Notes: generated by a model from the letters alone, not told the origin. 64,000 nt of DNA from Streptomyces olivochromogenes (GCF_001514115.1 NZ_KQ948458.1:375523-439522); one strand, 5' to 3'. Positions 9,274 to 18,238 are shown, numbered from the stretch's first letter. Made by a program: numbers and translations.

Positions 9274-10116
9274 ATGTTCAGTCGCCGCATCACCGCTCTG
9301 CCGAGGGCGCTGGCGCTCGCCACCGCCGCCGTGGCCGTCACCCTCGCCGCCCCCGCGGCACAGGCCGCGCCCGCCAAGAGCGCGTCCGCGGTCGTCGTCG
9401 GCCAGAAGCTGTTCTACACGGCGGCCGCCGGTCAGACGAACCACCTGTCCATCTCCTGGGCGCTCGGCGCGTTCGACCCGGATTCCCAGCTGAGCGACTT
9501 CATCTACACCTTCGACGACACCGTCAAGATCTCCCTCGGCGCGGGCTGCGTCCGCCCGGCCGGCGGCGACGACACCAAGGCCGTCTGCACGGTGACCGAG
9601 CCCAACACCTCGGCGTCCGACCTCGACTCCCTGATCGTCGACCTCGGCGACGGCAACGACACCGCGACGACCAGCAACACCAGCGGCGGGTACACGAGGA
9701 TCTACGGCGGGCCGGGCAACGACACCCTGACCGGCCACGGCGTCGACGTCCTCTACGGCCAGGGCGGCAACGACCGTCTCTCCGGCGGCGGCGGGGTCTA
9801 CGACGAGGGCGCGAACGGCGGCGCGGGCAACGACACCCTCGTCAACTGCAGCGCCGAGTGCCACGGTGGCGCGGGCAACGACAGCCTGTCGGGCACGAGC
9901 GGCGACAACTCGCTGTTCGGCGACGACGGCAACGACAAGCTGTACGGCAACGCGGGCCGCGACCTCCTCCAGGGCGGCCGCGGCAACGACACCCTGTACG
10001 GCGGCGCGGGCGACGACAAGCTGTACGGCAACAGCGGCGACGACGTCCTGCACGGAGGCGCCGGCAAGGACTTCCTGTCCGGCGGGCCGGGCCGCAACAA
10101 GACGTACCAGAACTGA
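9274..10116 (+). CDS. Secreted RTX-like calcium-binding repeat protein
   Basis: A 280-aa protein with a Sec signal peptide (ending AAQAAPA). An N-terminal domain of about 110 residues is followed by about ten GGxGNDxLxG nonapeptides, such as GGPGNDTLTG and GGAGDDKLYG, which form a calcium-loaded beta-roll. Cys pairs occur in the N-domain and in the NCSAECHG insert within the repeats. The ATG at 9274 has GGAGGAG upstream. There is no type I secretion gene nearby, so export is probably by Sec. The function of the N-domain is unknown. Confidence 0.85.
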   Translation: MFSRRITALPRALALATAAVAVTLAAPAAQAAPAKSASAVVVGQKLFYTAAAGQTNHLSISWALGAFDPDSQLSDFIYTFDDTVKISLGAGCVRPAGGDDTKAVCTVTEPNTSASDLDSLIVDLGDGNDTATTSNTSGGYTRIYGGPGNDTLTGHGVDVLYGQGGNDRLSGGGGVYDEGANGGAGNDTLVNCSAECHGGAGNDSLSGTSGDNSLFGDDGNDKLYGNAGRDLLQGGRGNDTLYGGAGDDKLYGNSGDDVLHGGAGKDFLSGGPGRNKTYQN

Positions 10117-10160
10117 CCCGTTCGCGGGTGGTCGGGCGGGCGTGCGGAACGCCGGCCCGA

Positions 10161-10193
10161 CAGGCTCTCGGTCTCCCTGGTGCCGAGAGCCTG
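10161..10193. terminator. Bidirectional terminator between convergent genes
   Basis: CAGGCTCTCGG pairs with CCGAGAGCCTG across an 11-base loop. It lies midway between the stops of the RTX-like gene and the GntR regulator, so it can serve both. Confidence 0.7.
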
Positions 10194-10209
10194 ATCGTCC
10201 CCCTGAGGT

Positions 10210-10893
10210 TCAGGCCTTGCCCGTCCCGGACCCCTCGACGGCGCGCAGGGCCTCGATGACGCTGGCCACATGAGCTCGGGCGGCCGTCTCGGCGCGCTGC
10301 GGATCGCGCGCGGCGATGGCCTCGACGAGGGCGAGGTGTTCGCCCAGGGAGACCTGGGGGCGCCCGGACTGCAGGGCCAGCCGGAACTGGTGGCGGACGA
10401 TCTGCGCGTTCAGGCGGGTGAGGAGTTCGGCGGCGGTGTCCTGGCCGGAGATGTCCCGGACGAGGTCGTGCAGTTGGCGGTTGAGCTCGGAGTACTTCAG
10501 GGGCTCGGCGGCCTGGACGGCGGCGCGCAACTGCTCGCCGAGTGCGAGGAGTTGCGTGATCTGCGCATCGGTGACCCGCTCGGCGGCCTTGGCCGCACAC
10601 AGCCCCTCGAGCACCATGCGGCACTCGTAGATCTCCACCGCCTCGCTCACGGACACGGTCCGGACCCGGGCCCCGCGGTTGCGGATCCGCTCCACGAGGC
10701 CGTCGGCGGCGAGATCGACCAGCGCGGCCCGCACGCTGGCCCGTGTGACGTCGAACTGCTCGGCCAACTCGGCCTCGACCAGGCGCTGTCCTGGCACCAT
10801 GTCACCGGCGAGGATGGCCCTGCGCAGTGCGACGAGGGCCTGCTCCTTGGCCGCGGCGCCGCTGCCTTTGGCACTGCCGGTAGCTGGGGGCAC
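10210..10893 (-). CDS. GntR-family regulator, FadR/FCD subfamily
   Basis: A 227-aa regulator. The N-terminal winged helix (AELAEQFDVTRASVRAALVD) is followed by an all-helical FCD ligand domain. FCD metal-ligand residues are partly visible around EIYECRMVLEG and QLHDLVRDISG. Such proteins repress catabolic operons and release on a carboxylate ligand. No catabolic operon adjoins it here, so the target is unknown. It is divergent from the rhomboid gene with a gap of about 210 bases. Confidence 0.9.
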   Translation of the reverse strand: MPPATGSAKGSGAAAKEQALVALRRAILAGDMVPGQRLVEAELAEQFDVTRASVRAALVDLAADGLVERIRNRGARVRTVSVSEAVEIYECRMVLEGLCAAKAAERVTDAQITQLLALGEQLRAAVQAAEPLKYSELNRQLHDLVRDISGQDTAAELLTRLNAQIVRHQFRLALQSGRPQVSLGEHLALVEAIAARDPQRAETAARAHVASVIEALRAVEGSGTGKA

Positions 10894-11104
10894 GTACGTA
10901 CTCCTTCGGTCTCGAGCTCCTGGAGCGCCTCGGGCTTCCTCGAGCTCTCCGCTCTCCTGGGAGATGGTTACCGACCGTAGGATGGGCGCACAAAATCGTC
11001 AACAATCTGGCCCCGGCAGTTGGGATCCGGGTCCCGGTGGCTGCTGGCATTCTGGGGGTGTGGTCGTGGAGCGGACGCGGGTCCGCCGGGGAGAGGAGCG
11101 TGCC

Positions 11105-11839
11105 ATGGGCGGGGCGGAACGGGAACGGGTCGGTACGGGCCCGATGGCTCCCGAGCAGATGATCGCGGAGGCGCGGAAGGCGTTCTTCGTGATGTTCGGG
11201 TTCCTGGCGCTGGTCTGGCTGGCGCAGCTCGCGAACTTCGCCGACCACTACGCACTCTCGCGGGACTACGGAGTGGTGTCCGGCGACATCGGCACGCTGC
11301 CCAACATCCTCACCGCACCCTTCCTGCACTGGAACTGGGCACACATCGAGAGCAACTCGGGACCGCTGTTCGTCTTCGGATTCCTCGCCGCCTACCGAGG
11401 GGTGGTCCGTTTCCTCGGGCTGAGCCTGCTCATCGTGGTGACCAGCGGCCTCACGGTCTGGTTCCTCGAGCAGGGCAACGTGGACACGGTCGGCGCCAGC
11501 GGCCTGATCTTCGGGTACTTCGGCTACGTCGTGGTGCGCGGGCTCTTCGACCGGCATCTGATCGACACGCTGATCGGTGTCGTCATGGCGGCCTCCTTCG
11601 CCTACATGCTCACCGTGGCGGTGCCCGGGACGCCGGGGGTGAGCTGGCTGGGACACCTCGGCGGCCTGATCGGCGGCCTGGTCGGGGCCTGGCTCTTCCG
11701 GGACCGACGCCCCCGTCCCGCCAAGGACACCCACACCGGCGGCGGCACCGGCCCGACCACCCGCGGCGCCCTTCAGCCCCGCGCCGACAACCCACGCGCC
11801 GACCTCCACAAGGAACTCGGCGACCTGGGACTGCTCTAG
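11105..11839 (+). CDS. Rhomboid-family intramembrane serine protease
   Basis: A 244-aa protein with six or seven membrane segments. Active-site signatures are seen: HWNWAHIESN in the second segment, GASG holding the nucleophile Ser, and GHLGG holding the general-base His. It cleaves membrane proteins within the bilayer. The ATG at 11105 has GAGAGGAG upstream. The C-terminal 50 residues are a charged, probably disordered cytoplasmic tail. Confidence 0.88.
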   Translation: MGGAERERVGTGPMAPEQMIAEARKAFFVMFGFLALVWLAQLANFADHYALSRDYGVVSGDIGTLPNILTAPFLHWNWAHIESNSGPLFVFGFLAAYRGVVRFLGLSLLIVVTSGLTVWFLEQGNVDTVGASGLIFGYFGYVVVRGLFDRHLIDTLIGVVMAASFAYMLTVAVPGTPGVSWLGHLGGLIGGLVGAWLFRDRRPRPAKDTHTGGGTGPTTRGALQPRADNPRADLHKELGDLGLL

Positions 11840-12137
11840 ACCCCGCCCTTAGCTCTCCTCCCGGCCCGCAGAGCCCCCGCCCTCGCCTGTCTGCCCGCTG
11901 ATCCGCGAGACGCCGCACACCGCTGCCCCGGACCCCGCCGTATGCGGCCTGGCTCACACCGATAGGCCCGTATTGCGCGGTGGGCTGTGGGTACGCGCCA
12001 TCCGTGGGCCTCGGCGGCGCCGTCATCCCCCCTGAAGGGTACAAATCCGGCAACCTTGTCATTTGACCGTCGGGCATGTGATCGGAGGCTTCCGCGGCCT
12101 GTCCGAAAGAGAAGGACGACCCTGGAACGGGGGGCGC

Positions 12138-13349
12138 ATGACCCAGGCGGACGATCGCAGGGGACTGGCCGGCGTGGCCACGAGACAGGGGCTCGAGGGA
12201 GCGGTCGCAGAGGAAGCGCCGTTGCCGCAGCCGGCCCCCGCGCCGCGGGTGATCCCGGTCGGGCGGGGCGCCCGCGAGGACCGGCTCGCCGCGTTGGACG
12301 GGCTGCGATTCCTGGCGGCGCTGTCGGTGGTCCTCTTCCACTTCGTCGGCCAGACCCCCGGGGCGATGGTCGTCGTGTGGGGCCGCCCGTACCAGAGCAC
12401 CTTCCCCGAGGCGCACGCCTACTTCGCCTTCGGACGGCTCGGCGTCGACCTGTTCTTCCTGATCAGCGGCTTTGTCATCTGCATGAGCGCGTGGGGGCGC
12501 ACCCCGCGTGACTTCTTCATCTCACGCGTCACCCGTCTGTACCCGATGTACTGGATCGCGATCGTGGTGTCGGCGTGCGTCATCTACTTCGCCGACACCC
12601 CGTTCGGACACCCCAACCCCCGGGTGCTCTTCGCGAACTTCACGATGTTGCAGACCCCGCTCGGTGTCTCCAACCTGGACCCGGTCTACTGGACACTCTG
12701 GCCGGAACTCTGCTTCTACCTCACGTTCGCGGTCGTGGTGTGGAAGGGCCTCACCCACCAGCGGGTGGTGATCTTCTGCGGGTTGTGGACGGTCGCCGCG
12801 GTGCTGGCGCCCAGTGCCCACATCCCGCTGCTCTCACTGATCGTGAATCCGACGTCCGCCCCGTACTTCATCGCGGGCATGGCCTTCTACCTCATGCACC
12901 GCTATCGGCCGACGCCGCTGTTGTGGGGGATCGTCGCCATGTCGTGGCTGCTGGCGCTGCACTTCCTGCTGGCGCCCCACGGCGGTCGCGTCAACTGGGC
13001 CACGTGGGCGCCGTGGCGCGGCTGGCTGATCCTCGTGACCACGGTGTTCTTCCTGGTGATGGGCGCCATCGCGCTCGGCGGGACCCGTCGGATCCGCTGG
13101 CGCGGACTGACCGTCGCGGGTGCGATGACCTTCCCGCTGTACCTGTTGCACGACACGATCGGAATGACCGTCGCCCACCACTACGGCGACAGGATCGGCC
13201 CCTTGGCGCTGGTCGTGGCCACGGTGACCGCTCTGATCGTCCTGTCGTACGTCGTGCACCGCTTCGTCGAGCGGCCGATCGCGCTGGCCATGCGGCGCTC
13301 GCTGAACACGGCCGCGTTCGACATGCAGCCTCCGACATCGCGCTCTTGA
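12138..13349 (+). CDS. Acyltransferase 3 (OafA-type) membrane protein
   Basis: A 403-aa protein. The family signature RLAALDGLRFLAALSVVLFH starts the first membrane segment, and FGRLGVDLFFLISGFVI is the second signature. About ten segments follow. It O-acylates an exported sugar, lipid or natural product. I chose the ATG at 12138 after GGGGGG; the frame also has an ATG at 12063. The 298 bases upstream hold no gene. A TTGTCA box near 12055 may be a -35 element. Confidence 0.88.
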   Translation: MTQADDRRGLAGVATRQGLEGAVAEEAPLPQPAPAPRVIPVGRGAREDRLAALDGLRFLAALSVVLFHFVGQTPGAMVVVWGRPYQSTFPEAHAYFAFGRLGVDLFFLISGFVICMSAWGRTPRDFFISRVTRLYPMYWIAIVVSACVIYFADTPFGHPNPRVLFANFTMLQTPLGVSNLDPVYWTLWPELCFYLTFAVVVWKGLTHQRVVIFCGLWTVAAVLAPSAHIPLLSLIVNPTSAPYFIAGMAFYLMHRYRPTPLLWGIVAMSWLLALHFLLAPHGGRVNWATWAPWRGWLILVTTVFFLVMGAIALGGTRRIRWRGLTVAGAMTFPLYLLHDTIGMTVAHHYGDRIGPLALVVATVTALIVLSYVVHRFVERPIALAMRRSLNTAAFDMQPPTSRS

Positions 13350-13500
13350 CGGGTGCCGGTACGACGGCGCCCCCAGGTGATCGCCCGGTGCCCGCCCGGC
13401 GAGTCCGCGTGCCGTGAACGTGCAGGCCAAGCAGGCTGTTCGCGCCGCAGGTGCTGTTTGGGTAAAGGGTTCGGCATCGACAGTTCAATGCTCTTGTCCT

Positions 13501-13527
13501 GTGCATGTCTCACTCGATGAGATGCAC
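13501..13527. promoter_or_regulatory. Inverted repeat upstream of the sedolisin gene
   Basis: GTGCAT(G)TCTCA pairs with TGAGATGCAC, with one bulged G, 42 bases before the sedolisin start. It could be an operator or a leader hairpin. The rest of the 13350-13568 gap shows no gene. Confidence 0.45.
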
Positions 13528-13568
13528 GGAGACCACTTCGTGCAACTCAGGACCACCCAGGGGGATTC

Positions 13569-14957
13569 ATGTACATATCCCGTACCGGGCGCGGCGTCGC
13601 GGCTTCCACGGCCGCCACCGCCGCCCTCGCCGTCGCCGCGCTGGCGACCGCTCCGCTGGCCGGCGTCACCACCGCCGCGCCCGCCGCCGTACCGCACACC
13701 AAGGCCGTCCCGGCCATCGCCGGGCACACCCTCGTCCGCGACGTGGCCAGCCCGCTCTCCAGCGAGCAGTGCCAGGCCAAGTGGCACATCGCCTGTTACA
13801 ACCCGCTCCAGTACCGCACCGCGTACAACCTCAACGCGCTGTACCGGAAGGGCATCACGGGCAAGGGGCGCACCATCGTCATCGTCGACTCGTACGGCTC
13901 CCCGACCGTCCAGCACGATCTCGACGTCTACAGCAAGCAGTTCGGCCTGCGCAGCACCAAGGTCAACGTGGTCAAGTGGGGCAAGGTTCCCGTCTTCGAT
14001 CCCAAGAACGCCGACATGACCGGCTGGGCGGGCGAGACCACCCTGGACGTCGAGATGGCCCACGCCGTGGCGCCGGACGCCAAGATCGTCCTGGTGGAGA
14101 CGGCGGTCGCCGAGACCGAGGGCACCACCGGTCTGCCGGAGATGATGGACGCCGAGAAGCACCTGATCGACCATGGCGTCGGCGACGTCATCAGCCAGAG
14201 CTTCGGCGCCACCGAGGACACCTTCCCCGGTTTCGGCAAGGGCGACTTCTCCAGCATCAAGAAGCTGCGCTACGCCTTCGAGGCCGCGAACCGCAAGCAC
14301 GTGACCGTCCTCGCCTCCTCGGGTGACGGCGGCGCCACCGACCTGAAGGCGGACGGCAAGACCTACTACGACAAGCGCGTCAACTCCTGGCCCTCCTCGG
14401 ACCCGTTGGTCACCTCCATCGGCGGCACCCAGCTCCACCTGAACGACAAGGGTCAGCGCGTCAAGCCCGACAGCGTCTACAACGACTACGGCTCGGGCGG
14501 CGGCGGCCAGTCCCACGTCTTCTCCCGCCCGGCCTTCCAGAACGGCGTGAAGAACGTCGTCGGCGCCCGCCGCGGCACCCCGGACGTGTCGCTGGCCGCC
14601 GCGGTCAACGGCGGTGCCTGGATCTACTCCAGCTTCGACCCGACCGCCACCGGCTGGGACGTCACCGGCGGCACCAGCGAGGCCAGTCCGCTCTTCTCGG
14701 GCATCGTCGCCCTCGCCGACCAGGCGGCCGGCCACCGGGTGGGCAACATCAACGAGGCGCTGTACGCCCTCTCCAAGCGTTCCGCCCACCACGACAAGAG
14801 CGCCGGCGTCGTCGACGTCAACGACGGTACGAACAACACCTACGAAGGCGTCACCGGCTACAAGGCCGTCAACGGCTACGACATGGCCACCGGCGTGGGA
14901 ACCGTCGACGCCCTCCGCTTCGTGCCCGCACTCGCCCGAGCCAGCCACCGCGGCTGA
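13569..14957 (+). CDS. Secreted S53 (sedolisin) serine-carboxyl protease
   Basis: A 462-aa exported protease. A signal peptide of about 40 residues is followed by the S53 catalytic domain. The Glu and Asp of the Ser-Glu-Asp triad sit in WAGETTLDVEMAHAVAP, the oxyanion Asp region is near SSGDGGATD, and the nucleophile is in GGTSEASP. The calcium site is expected near the C-terminus (VGTVDAL region). There is almost no propeptide, unlike fungal sedolisins, but this is typical of the short Streptomyces forms. AGGGGG precedes the ATG. Confidence 0.92.
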   Translation: MYISRTGRGVAASTAATAALAVAALATAPLAGVTTAAPAAVPHTKAVPAIAGHTLVRDVASPLSSEQCQAKWHIACYNPLQYRTAYNLNALYRKGITGKGRTIVIVDSYGSPTVQHDLDVYSKQFGLRSTKVNVVKWGKVPVFDPKNADMTGWAGETTLDVEMAHAVAPDAKIVLVETAVAETEGTTGLPEMMDAEKHLIDHGVGDVISQSFGATEDTFPGFGKGDFSSIKKLRYAFEAANRKHVTVLASSGDGGATDLKADGKTYYDKRVNSWPSSDPLVTSIGGTQLHLNDKGQRVKPDSVYNDYGSGGGGQSHVFSRPAFQNGVKNVVGARRGTPDVSLAAAVNGGAWIYSSFDPTATGWDVTGGTSEASPLFSGIVALADQAAGHRVGNINEALYALSKRSAHHDKSAGVVDVNDGTNNTYEGVTGYKAVNGYDMATGVGTVDALRFVPALARASHRG

Positions 14958-15009
14958 GTCGCCCCTGCGGGTTGGCTCCCGAGAGTTTCCCCTGAGAGTT
15001 GCCCCTGAG

Positions 15010-15037
15010 ACGGCCCGGGTTTCCGCACCCGGGCCGT
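15010..15037 (+). terminator. Terminator of the sedolisin gene
   Basis: ACGGCCCGGGT pairs perfectly with ACCCGGGCCGT across a six-base loop, followed by a T-rich tract (CTGTTTAT). This is a strong intrinsic terminator, 52 bases after the stop. Confidence 0.85.
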
Positions 15038-15219
15038 CCGTCTGTTTATCTGCAGAAATCAAGTCGGTGGATTCATGCCGCGAGGAACGAAATAATCGAA
15101 ATCGTCGGCAGACTGATTCATGCCGGCTTGCACATATCCTCCATCAGTGTGCCGTCATCTTCCTCGATTAGCGTGTTGGACAAAACGGCCACGGTCACCC
15201 TTGTTACTGTGCGGGCCTC

Positions 15220-15264
15220 AAGGGCTGTCCATACAAGGGCTGTCCATGCAGGGGCTGTCCATAA
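15220..15264 (+). repeat. Three tandem 15-bp repeats upstream of the flavin oxidase
   Basis: Three head-to-tail units of AAGGGCTGTCCATAC differ at only a few positions. They lie 78-122 bases before the oxidase ATG, just after TTGTTAC (15201). The rest of 14958-15341 has only the sedolisin terminator and no gene. The repeats look like a multi-site operator. Confidence 0.7.
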
Positions 15265-15341
15265 AAGATGTCACGCGCCGGCCTGCGGACAGATTCGCCT
15301 TTGTCGAATACTGGCGCAGTCCGGTCGAGAGGAAACGGACC

Positions 15342-16838
15342 ATGCACGATTATTCTCGTCGCGGCCTGCTCAAGGCGACGGCGGCCGCGGGCGCCGGCGC
15401 GGTGGTTCTCCCGGGTGTCGCGGCCGCGGAAGCCCCGGGCGCGAGTGCCGCGATCGCAGGGGCCGAGGACGCGAAATGCAAGCCGGCGAAGCTGACCGGC
15501 CGCATCGTCCGTCCCGCGGATCCCGGGTACGCGGATGCGAGCCTCGGCTGGGACGAGCTCTTCGCTCACTATCCGCTGGTCATCGTCTACGCCCAGAACA
15601 CCCAGGACGTGGTCAACGCCCTCACGTGGGCGCGGCAGAACAACGTCGCGCTGCGGGTGCGGAGCGGCGGCCACAGCCTTGAGGGCTGGTCGAACGTGGA
15701 CAACGGCATCGTGATCGACGTCAGCGAGTTGAAGTCGGTCCACATCGACACCGCCACTCGTACCGCGGTCCTCGGCGCCGGGCTCAACCAGTTGGAAGGG
15801 GTGACCGCACTCGCGAAGAAGGACCTCGCGGTGACGACCGGAACGGAGGGCACCGTAGGCCTGTCCGGTGCGACGCTCGGCGGCGGCCTCGGCTTCCTCG
15901 TCCGCTACCTCGGCATGGCCTGCGACAGCCTGACGGGGGCTGAGGTCGTCGTGCCGTCGGGTGCCGACTGCGCCAAGGTGATCAAGGCGGATCTGAAGAA
16001 CAACTCGGACCTGCTCTGGGCGCTCCGCGGAGCGGGAAACGGCAACTTCGGCATCGTCACCTCACTCACCTATAAGGCGTCTCCACTGAAGAGCGTCGCC
16101 TATCTGCAGGCGACATGGGAAGGCATCGGGGACCTTCATGGGGTCTTCGACGCATGGCAGCGTACGGCGCTGTTCGCCGACAAGCGCCTCGGAACCCAGC
16201 TCGAGATCCACAGAAACCAGACCCTGCTGTTCGGTGTTCTCGCGGAAGGGTCGGCGGAAGAGGTGAAGGCGCTGCTGGCTCCGATCCTTTCGGTCGGCAG
16301 TCCCAGTGTCTCGGTACAGGTCGGCAACTGGGGCGACGTATACGCGGGATTCCAGATTCCGACCAGCGCCGAGCCAGGGAGCTGGAAGTTCTTCTCGCAG
16401 TTCTCCAGCAAACCGTTCCCGAAGAAGGCGATCAGTATTGTCGCCTCATTCATGCGAGACGCCCCCACGGACGACAGCAACTTCTTCACCCAGGCCTTCG
16501 GCGGGGCGGTGCGGAAGGAGCCCCGCGGCGGCTCGTCGTTCCCGCACCGCGACACGCTTTTCTATTCCGAGCAAGGCGCCGGCTGGGGGCCTCGTACAGG
16601 ACAACCAGGCGTCTGCGACCCACTCACCCCGCAGGCCCAGGCCTGGATCGCCGAGTTCAGCCAGGCGATGCGGCCTTACGTGGACGGCGCCTACGTCAAC
16701 GTGCCGAACATCGGAATGCAGGACTGGGAGACCGCCTACTGGGGGTCCAACTTCGACCGGCTGCGCAAGATCAAGGCGAAGTACGACCCCCGCAACGTCT
16801 TCCAGTACGAGCAGAGCATCCCGCCCGCGTTCTGCTGA
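15342..16838 (+). CDS. Tat-exported FAD-linked oxidoreductase (BBE family)
   Basis: A 498-aa protein. The twin-arginine signal (SRRGLLKA plus a hydrophobic stretch ending AAAEAPGA) shows export of a folded, cofactor-loaded enzyme. A VAO-type FAD domain follows. VRSGGHS holds the His that binds FAD covalently, and YLGMACDSLTG holds a Cys at the position of the second, 6-S-cysteinyl, bond, so bicovalent FAD is likely. The C-terminal BBE motif is NFDRLRKIKAKYDPRNVF. Relatives oxidise sugars, alkaloids or polyketides. GAGAGGAAA precedes the ATG. Confidence 0.9.
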   Translation: MHDYSRRGLLKATAAAGAGAVVLPGVAAAEAPGASAAIAGAEDAKCKPAKLTGRIVRPADPGYADASLGWDELFAHYPLVIVYAQNTQDVVNALTWARQNNVALRVRSGGHSLEGWSNVDNGIVIDVSELKSVHIDTATRTAVLGAGLNQLEGVTALAKKDLAVTTGTEGTVGLSGATLGGGLGFLVRYLGMACDSLTGAEVVVPSGADCAKVIKADLKNNSDLLWALRGAGNGNFGIVTSLTYKASPLKSVAYLQATWEGIGDLHGVFDAWQRTALFADKRLGTQLEIHRNQTLLFGVLAEGSAEEVKALLAPILSVGSPSVSVQVGNWGDVYAGFQIPTSAEPGSWKFFSQFSSKPFPKKAISIVASFMRDAPTDDSNFFTQAFGGAVRKEPRGGSSFPHRDTLFYSEQGAGWGPRTGQPGVCDPLTPQAQAWIAEFSQAMRPYVDGAYVNVPNIGMQDWETAYWGSNFDRLRKIKAKYDPRNVFQYEQSIPPAFC

Positions 16839-16854
16839 CCGAACCGACGCGAAG

Positions 16855-16889
16855 GGCCGGCCCGGGAGGAAACCCCTCCCGGGCCGGCC
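16855..16889 (+). terminator. Terminator of the flavin oxidase gene
   Basis: A perfect 15-bp stem (GGCCGGCCCGGGAGG with CCTCCCGGGCCGGCC) and a five-base loop, 17 bases after the stop. Confidence 0.85.
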
Positions 16890-16891
16890 TC

Positions 16892-16941
16892 TATGACGAT
16901 CGTTATAGTGCGGGTGGAGTCCCGTTATGACGAACGTTATA
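16892..16941. promoter_or_regulatory. Paired TetR-type operators before the first tautomerase gene
   Basis: Two 16-bp palindromes, TATGACGATCGTTATA (16892-16907) and TATGACGAACGTTATA (16926-16941), have starts 34 bases apart. The second abuts the ribosome-binding site AGGAGG (16941-16946). The same half-site TATAACG occurs twice before the TetR gene and the other tautomerase gene, so the TetR protein very likely binds here. Confidence 0.8.
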
Positions 16942-16951
16942 GGAGGTGGTC

Positions 16952-17440
16952 GTGACCATCATCACCGTGAACTCACCCACGGGGCGTCTGGGCCTGGAGC
17001 AGCGCCGCACGCTGGCCGAGACGCTGACGGACGCGGTGCTCGTGCCCGAGGTCGGCCGGTTCGCGCCGGCCGCGCGAGTCGGTTTCCAGGTGCACTTCGT
17101 GGAGCGCGAGCCGGACATGATGGCCATCGGCGGCCGTCTGTTGGCGGACGCCGGTCAGGGGCTCGACGTCATGGTGATCGACGTGGCGGTCATGGACGGG
17201 GACTGGCGCCGGGAGGTCCGGGCCGAGGTCGTCGAGCGCGTCCTGGCCGCGATGGCCGAAGGCTGCGGCCTGTCGAAGCCGTCGCCGGCCTGGTGGGTCA
17301 ACTTCCGGGTCATCGACGAGGGCAGCTGGGGCTCCAGCGGCGGCGTCCTCTCCGTCCTCTCCCTCCTCGGCAGCGGCGTGTTCACCGAGGAGAAGATCAA
17401 GGCGATCCGCGCGGCGGTCGGGGCCTCGGACAGGTCCTAG
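16952..17440 (+). CDS. Tautomerase-like family protein
   Basis: A 162-aa protein. Beta-alpha-beta tautomerase folds are suggested by the N-terminal strand VTIITVNSP, a helix (LEQRRTLAETLTDAVL), and a repeated pattern in the second half (VMVIDVAVMDGDW). The GTG at 16952 is preceded by AGGAGG. The usual N-terminal catalytic Pro is not at position 2, so activity is uncertain. It is controlled by the operator pair just upstream and by the TetR gene that faces it. Confidence 0.72.
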   Translation: MTIITVNSPTGRLGLEQRRTLAETLTDAVLVPEVGRFAPAARVGFQVHFVEREPDMMAIGGRLLADAGQGLDVMVIDVAVMDGDWRREVRAEVVERVLAAMAEGCGLSKPSPAWWVNFRVIDEGSWGSSGGVLSVLSLLGSGVFTEEKIKAIRAAVGASDRS

Positions 17441-17502
17441 GGGCCGTCAGTGCCCAGGGCCTGTCCGGGCAGGCATCCTGAATCTCCGGACCGGGACGCC
17501 TG

Positions 17503-18093
17503 TCACGCCGGCCCGTCGAGCGCGCCGAGGATCAGGGCTTCGAGTTGCCGTGCGACCTGGTCCAGGGGCTCCATGGTGCGCTTGGCGCGGCACATGGCGA
17601 TGGCGCCCTCGACGGATGCCACGATGAGGGTCGCGAGCCCAGGAGCCTGGTCGGGGGCGGCGCCGTGCTCGCGCAGCGCCTCGGCGAGCAACTGCTCCCA
17701 GCGGTCGAACGCCTCGGCGGTGGCGACGAGGGCGGGCGGGGTCTCGTCGGCCGGCGGCTCCTCGACGGCGACGGCCAGCACGGGGCATCCCGCGCGGAAG
17801 TCGCTCGCGAGGACGATGCCGCGCCACAGTGCGAGGAAGGCGTGCAGCCCGGCGACCGGGCCCGCGTCCAGCTCCTTGCGCAGTACGCGGGCGACTGCCG
17901 CATCCGCGTACTGCACCGCCTCGGTGGCCAGTTGCTGCTTGCCCTCGGGGAAGTAGTGGTACGTCGAGCCGAGTGGCGCTTCGGCGTGTTTGGCCAGGTC
18001 GCGGATGCTGGTGCCGTTCAGGCCGCGTCTGCTGATCATGTCGGCCGCACCGGCCACGATGCGCTCGCGTGACGGTGCGCTGGGTTTGGCCAA
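17503..18093 (-). CDS. TetR-family transcriptional repressor
   Basis: A 196-aa regulator. N-terminal helix-turn-helix (GTSIRDLAKHAEAPLGSTYHYF) and an LmrA/YxaF-like C-terminal ligand domain. Start is TTG at 18093, preceded by GAGGGAG. It faces one tautomerase gene and diverges from the other. Each promoter holds a pair of matching palindromes, so it probably represses all three genes, including itself. The ligand is probably an electrophile or aromatic compound (inference). Confidence 0.88.
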   Translation of the reverse strand: MAKPSAPSRERIVAGAADMISRRGLNGTSIRDLAKHAEAPLGSTYHYFPEGKQQLATEAVQYADAAVARVLRKELDAGPVAGLHAFLALWRGIVLASDFRAGCPVLAVAVEEPPADETPPALVATAEAFDRWEQLLAEALREHGAAPDQAPGLATLIVASVEGAIAMCRAKRTMEPLDQVARQLEALILGALDGPA

Positions 18094-18111
18094 GACCGTG
18101 CTCCCTCTGGT

Positions 18112-18162
18112 TATAACGCTCGTCTTAGTCTAGCGTGGCCTCCGGTTATAACGAGTGTTATA
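18112..18162. promoter_or_regulatory. Paired TetR-type operators in the TetR/tautomerase divergent promoter
   Basis: TATAACGCTCGTCTTA (18112-18127) and TATAACGAGTGTTATA (18147-18162), with starts 35 bases apart. This mirrors the pair at 16892-16941 in sequence and spacing. The first site lies 19 bases before the TetR start. Confidence 0.8.
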
Positions 18163-18238
18163 GACGGTTCGCGATCCGCTGATGGATGGTGCGTAAGGCC
18201 CACATGGATTGTGCCTAAGACCCAAGGGAGACTTCGTC

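Noticed and set aside
9205..10053. Minus-strand frame over the RTX-like gene
   Set aside because: Its regular pattern is the mirror of the nonapeptide repeats, not a second gene.
13485..15062. 525-codon minus-strand frame over the sedolisin gene
   Set aside because: Shadow of a clear S53 protease on the plus strand.
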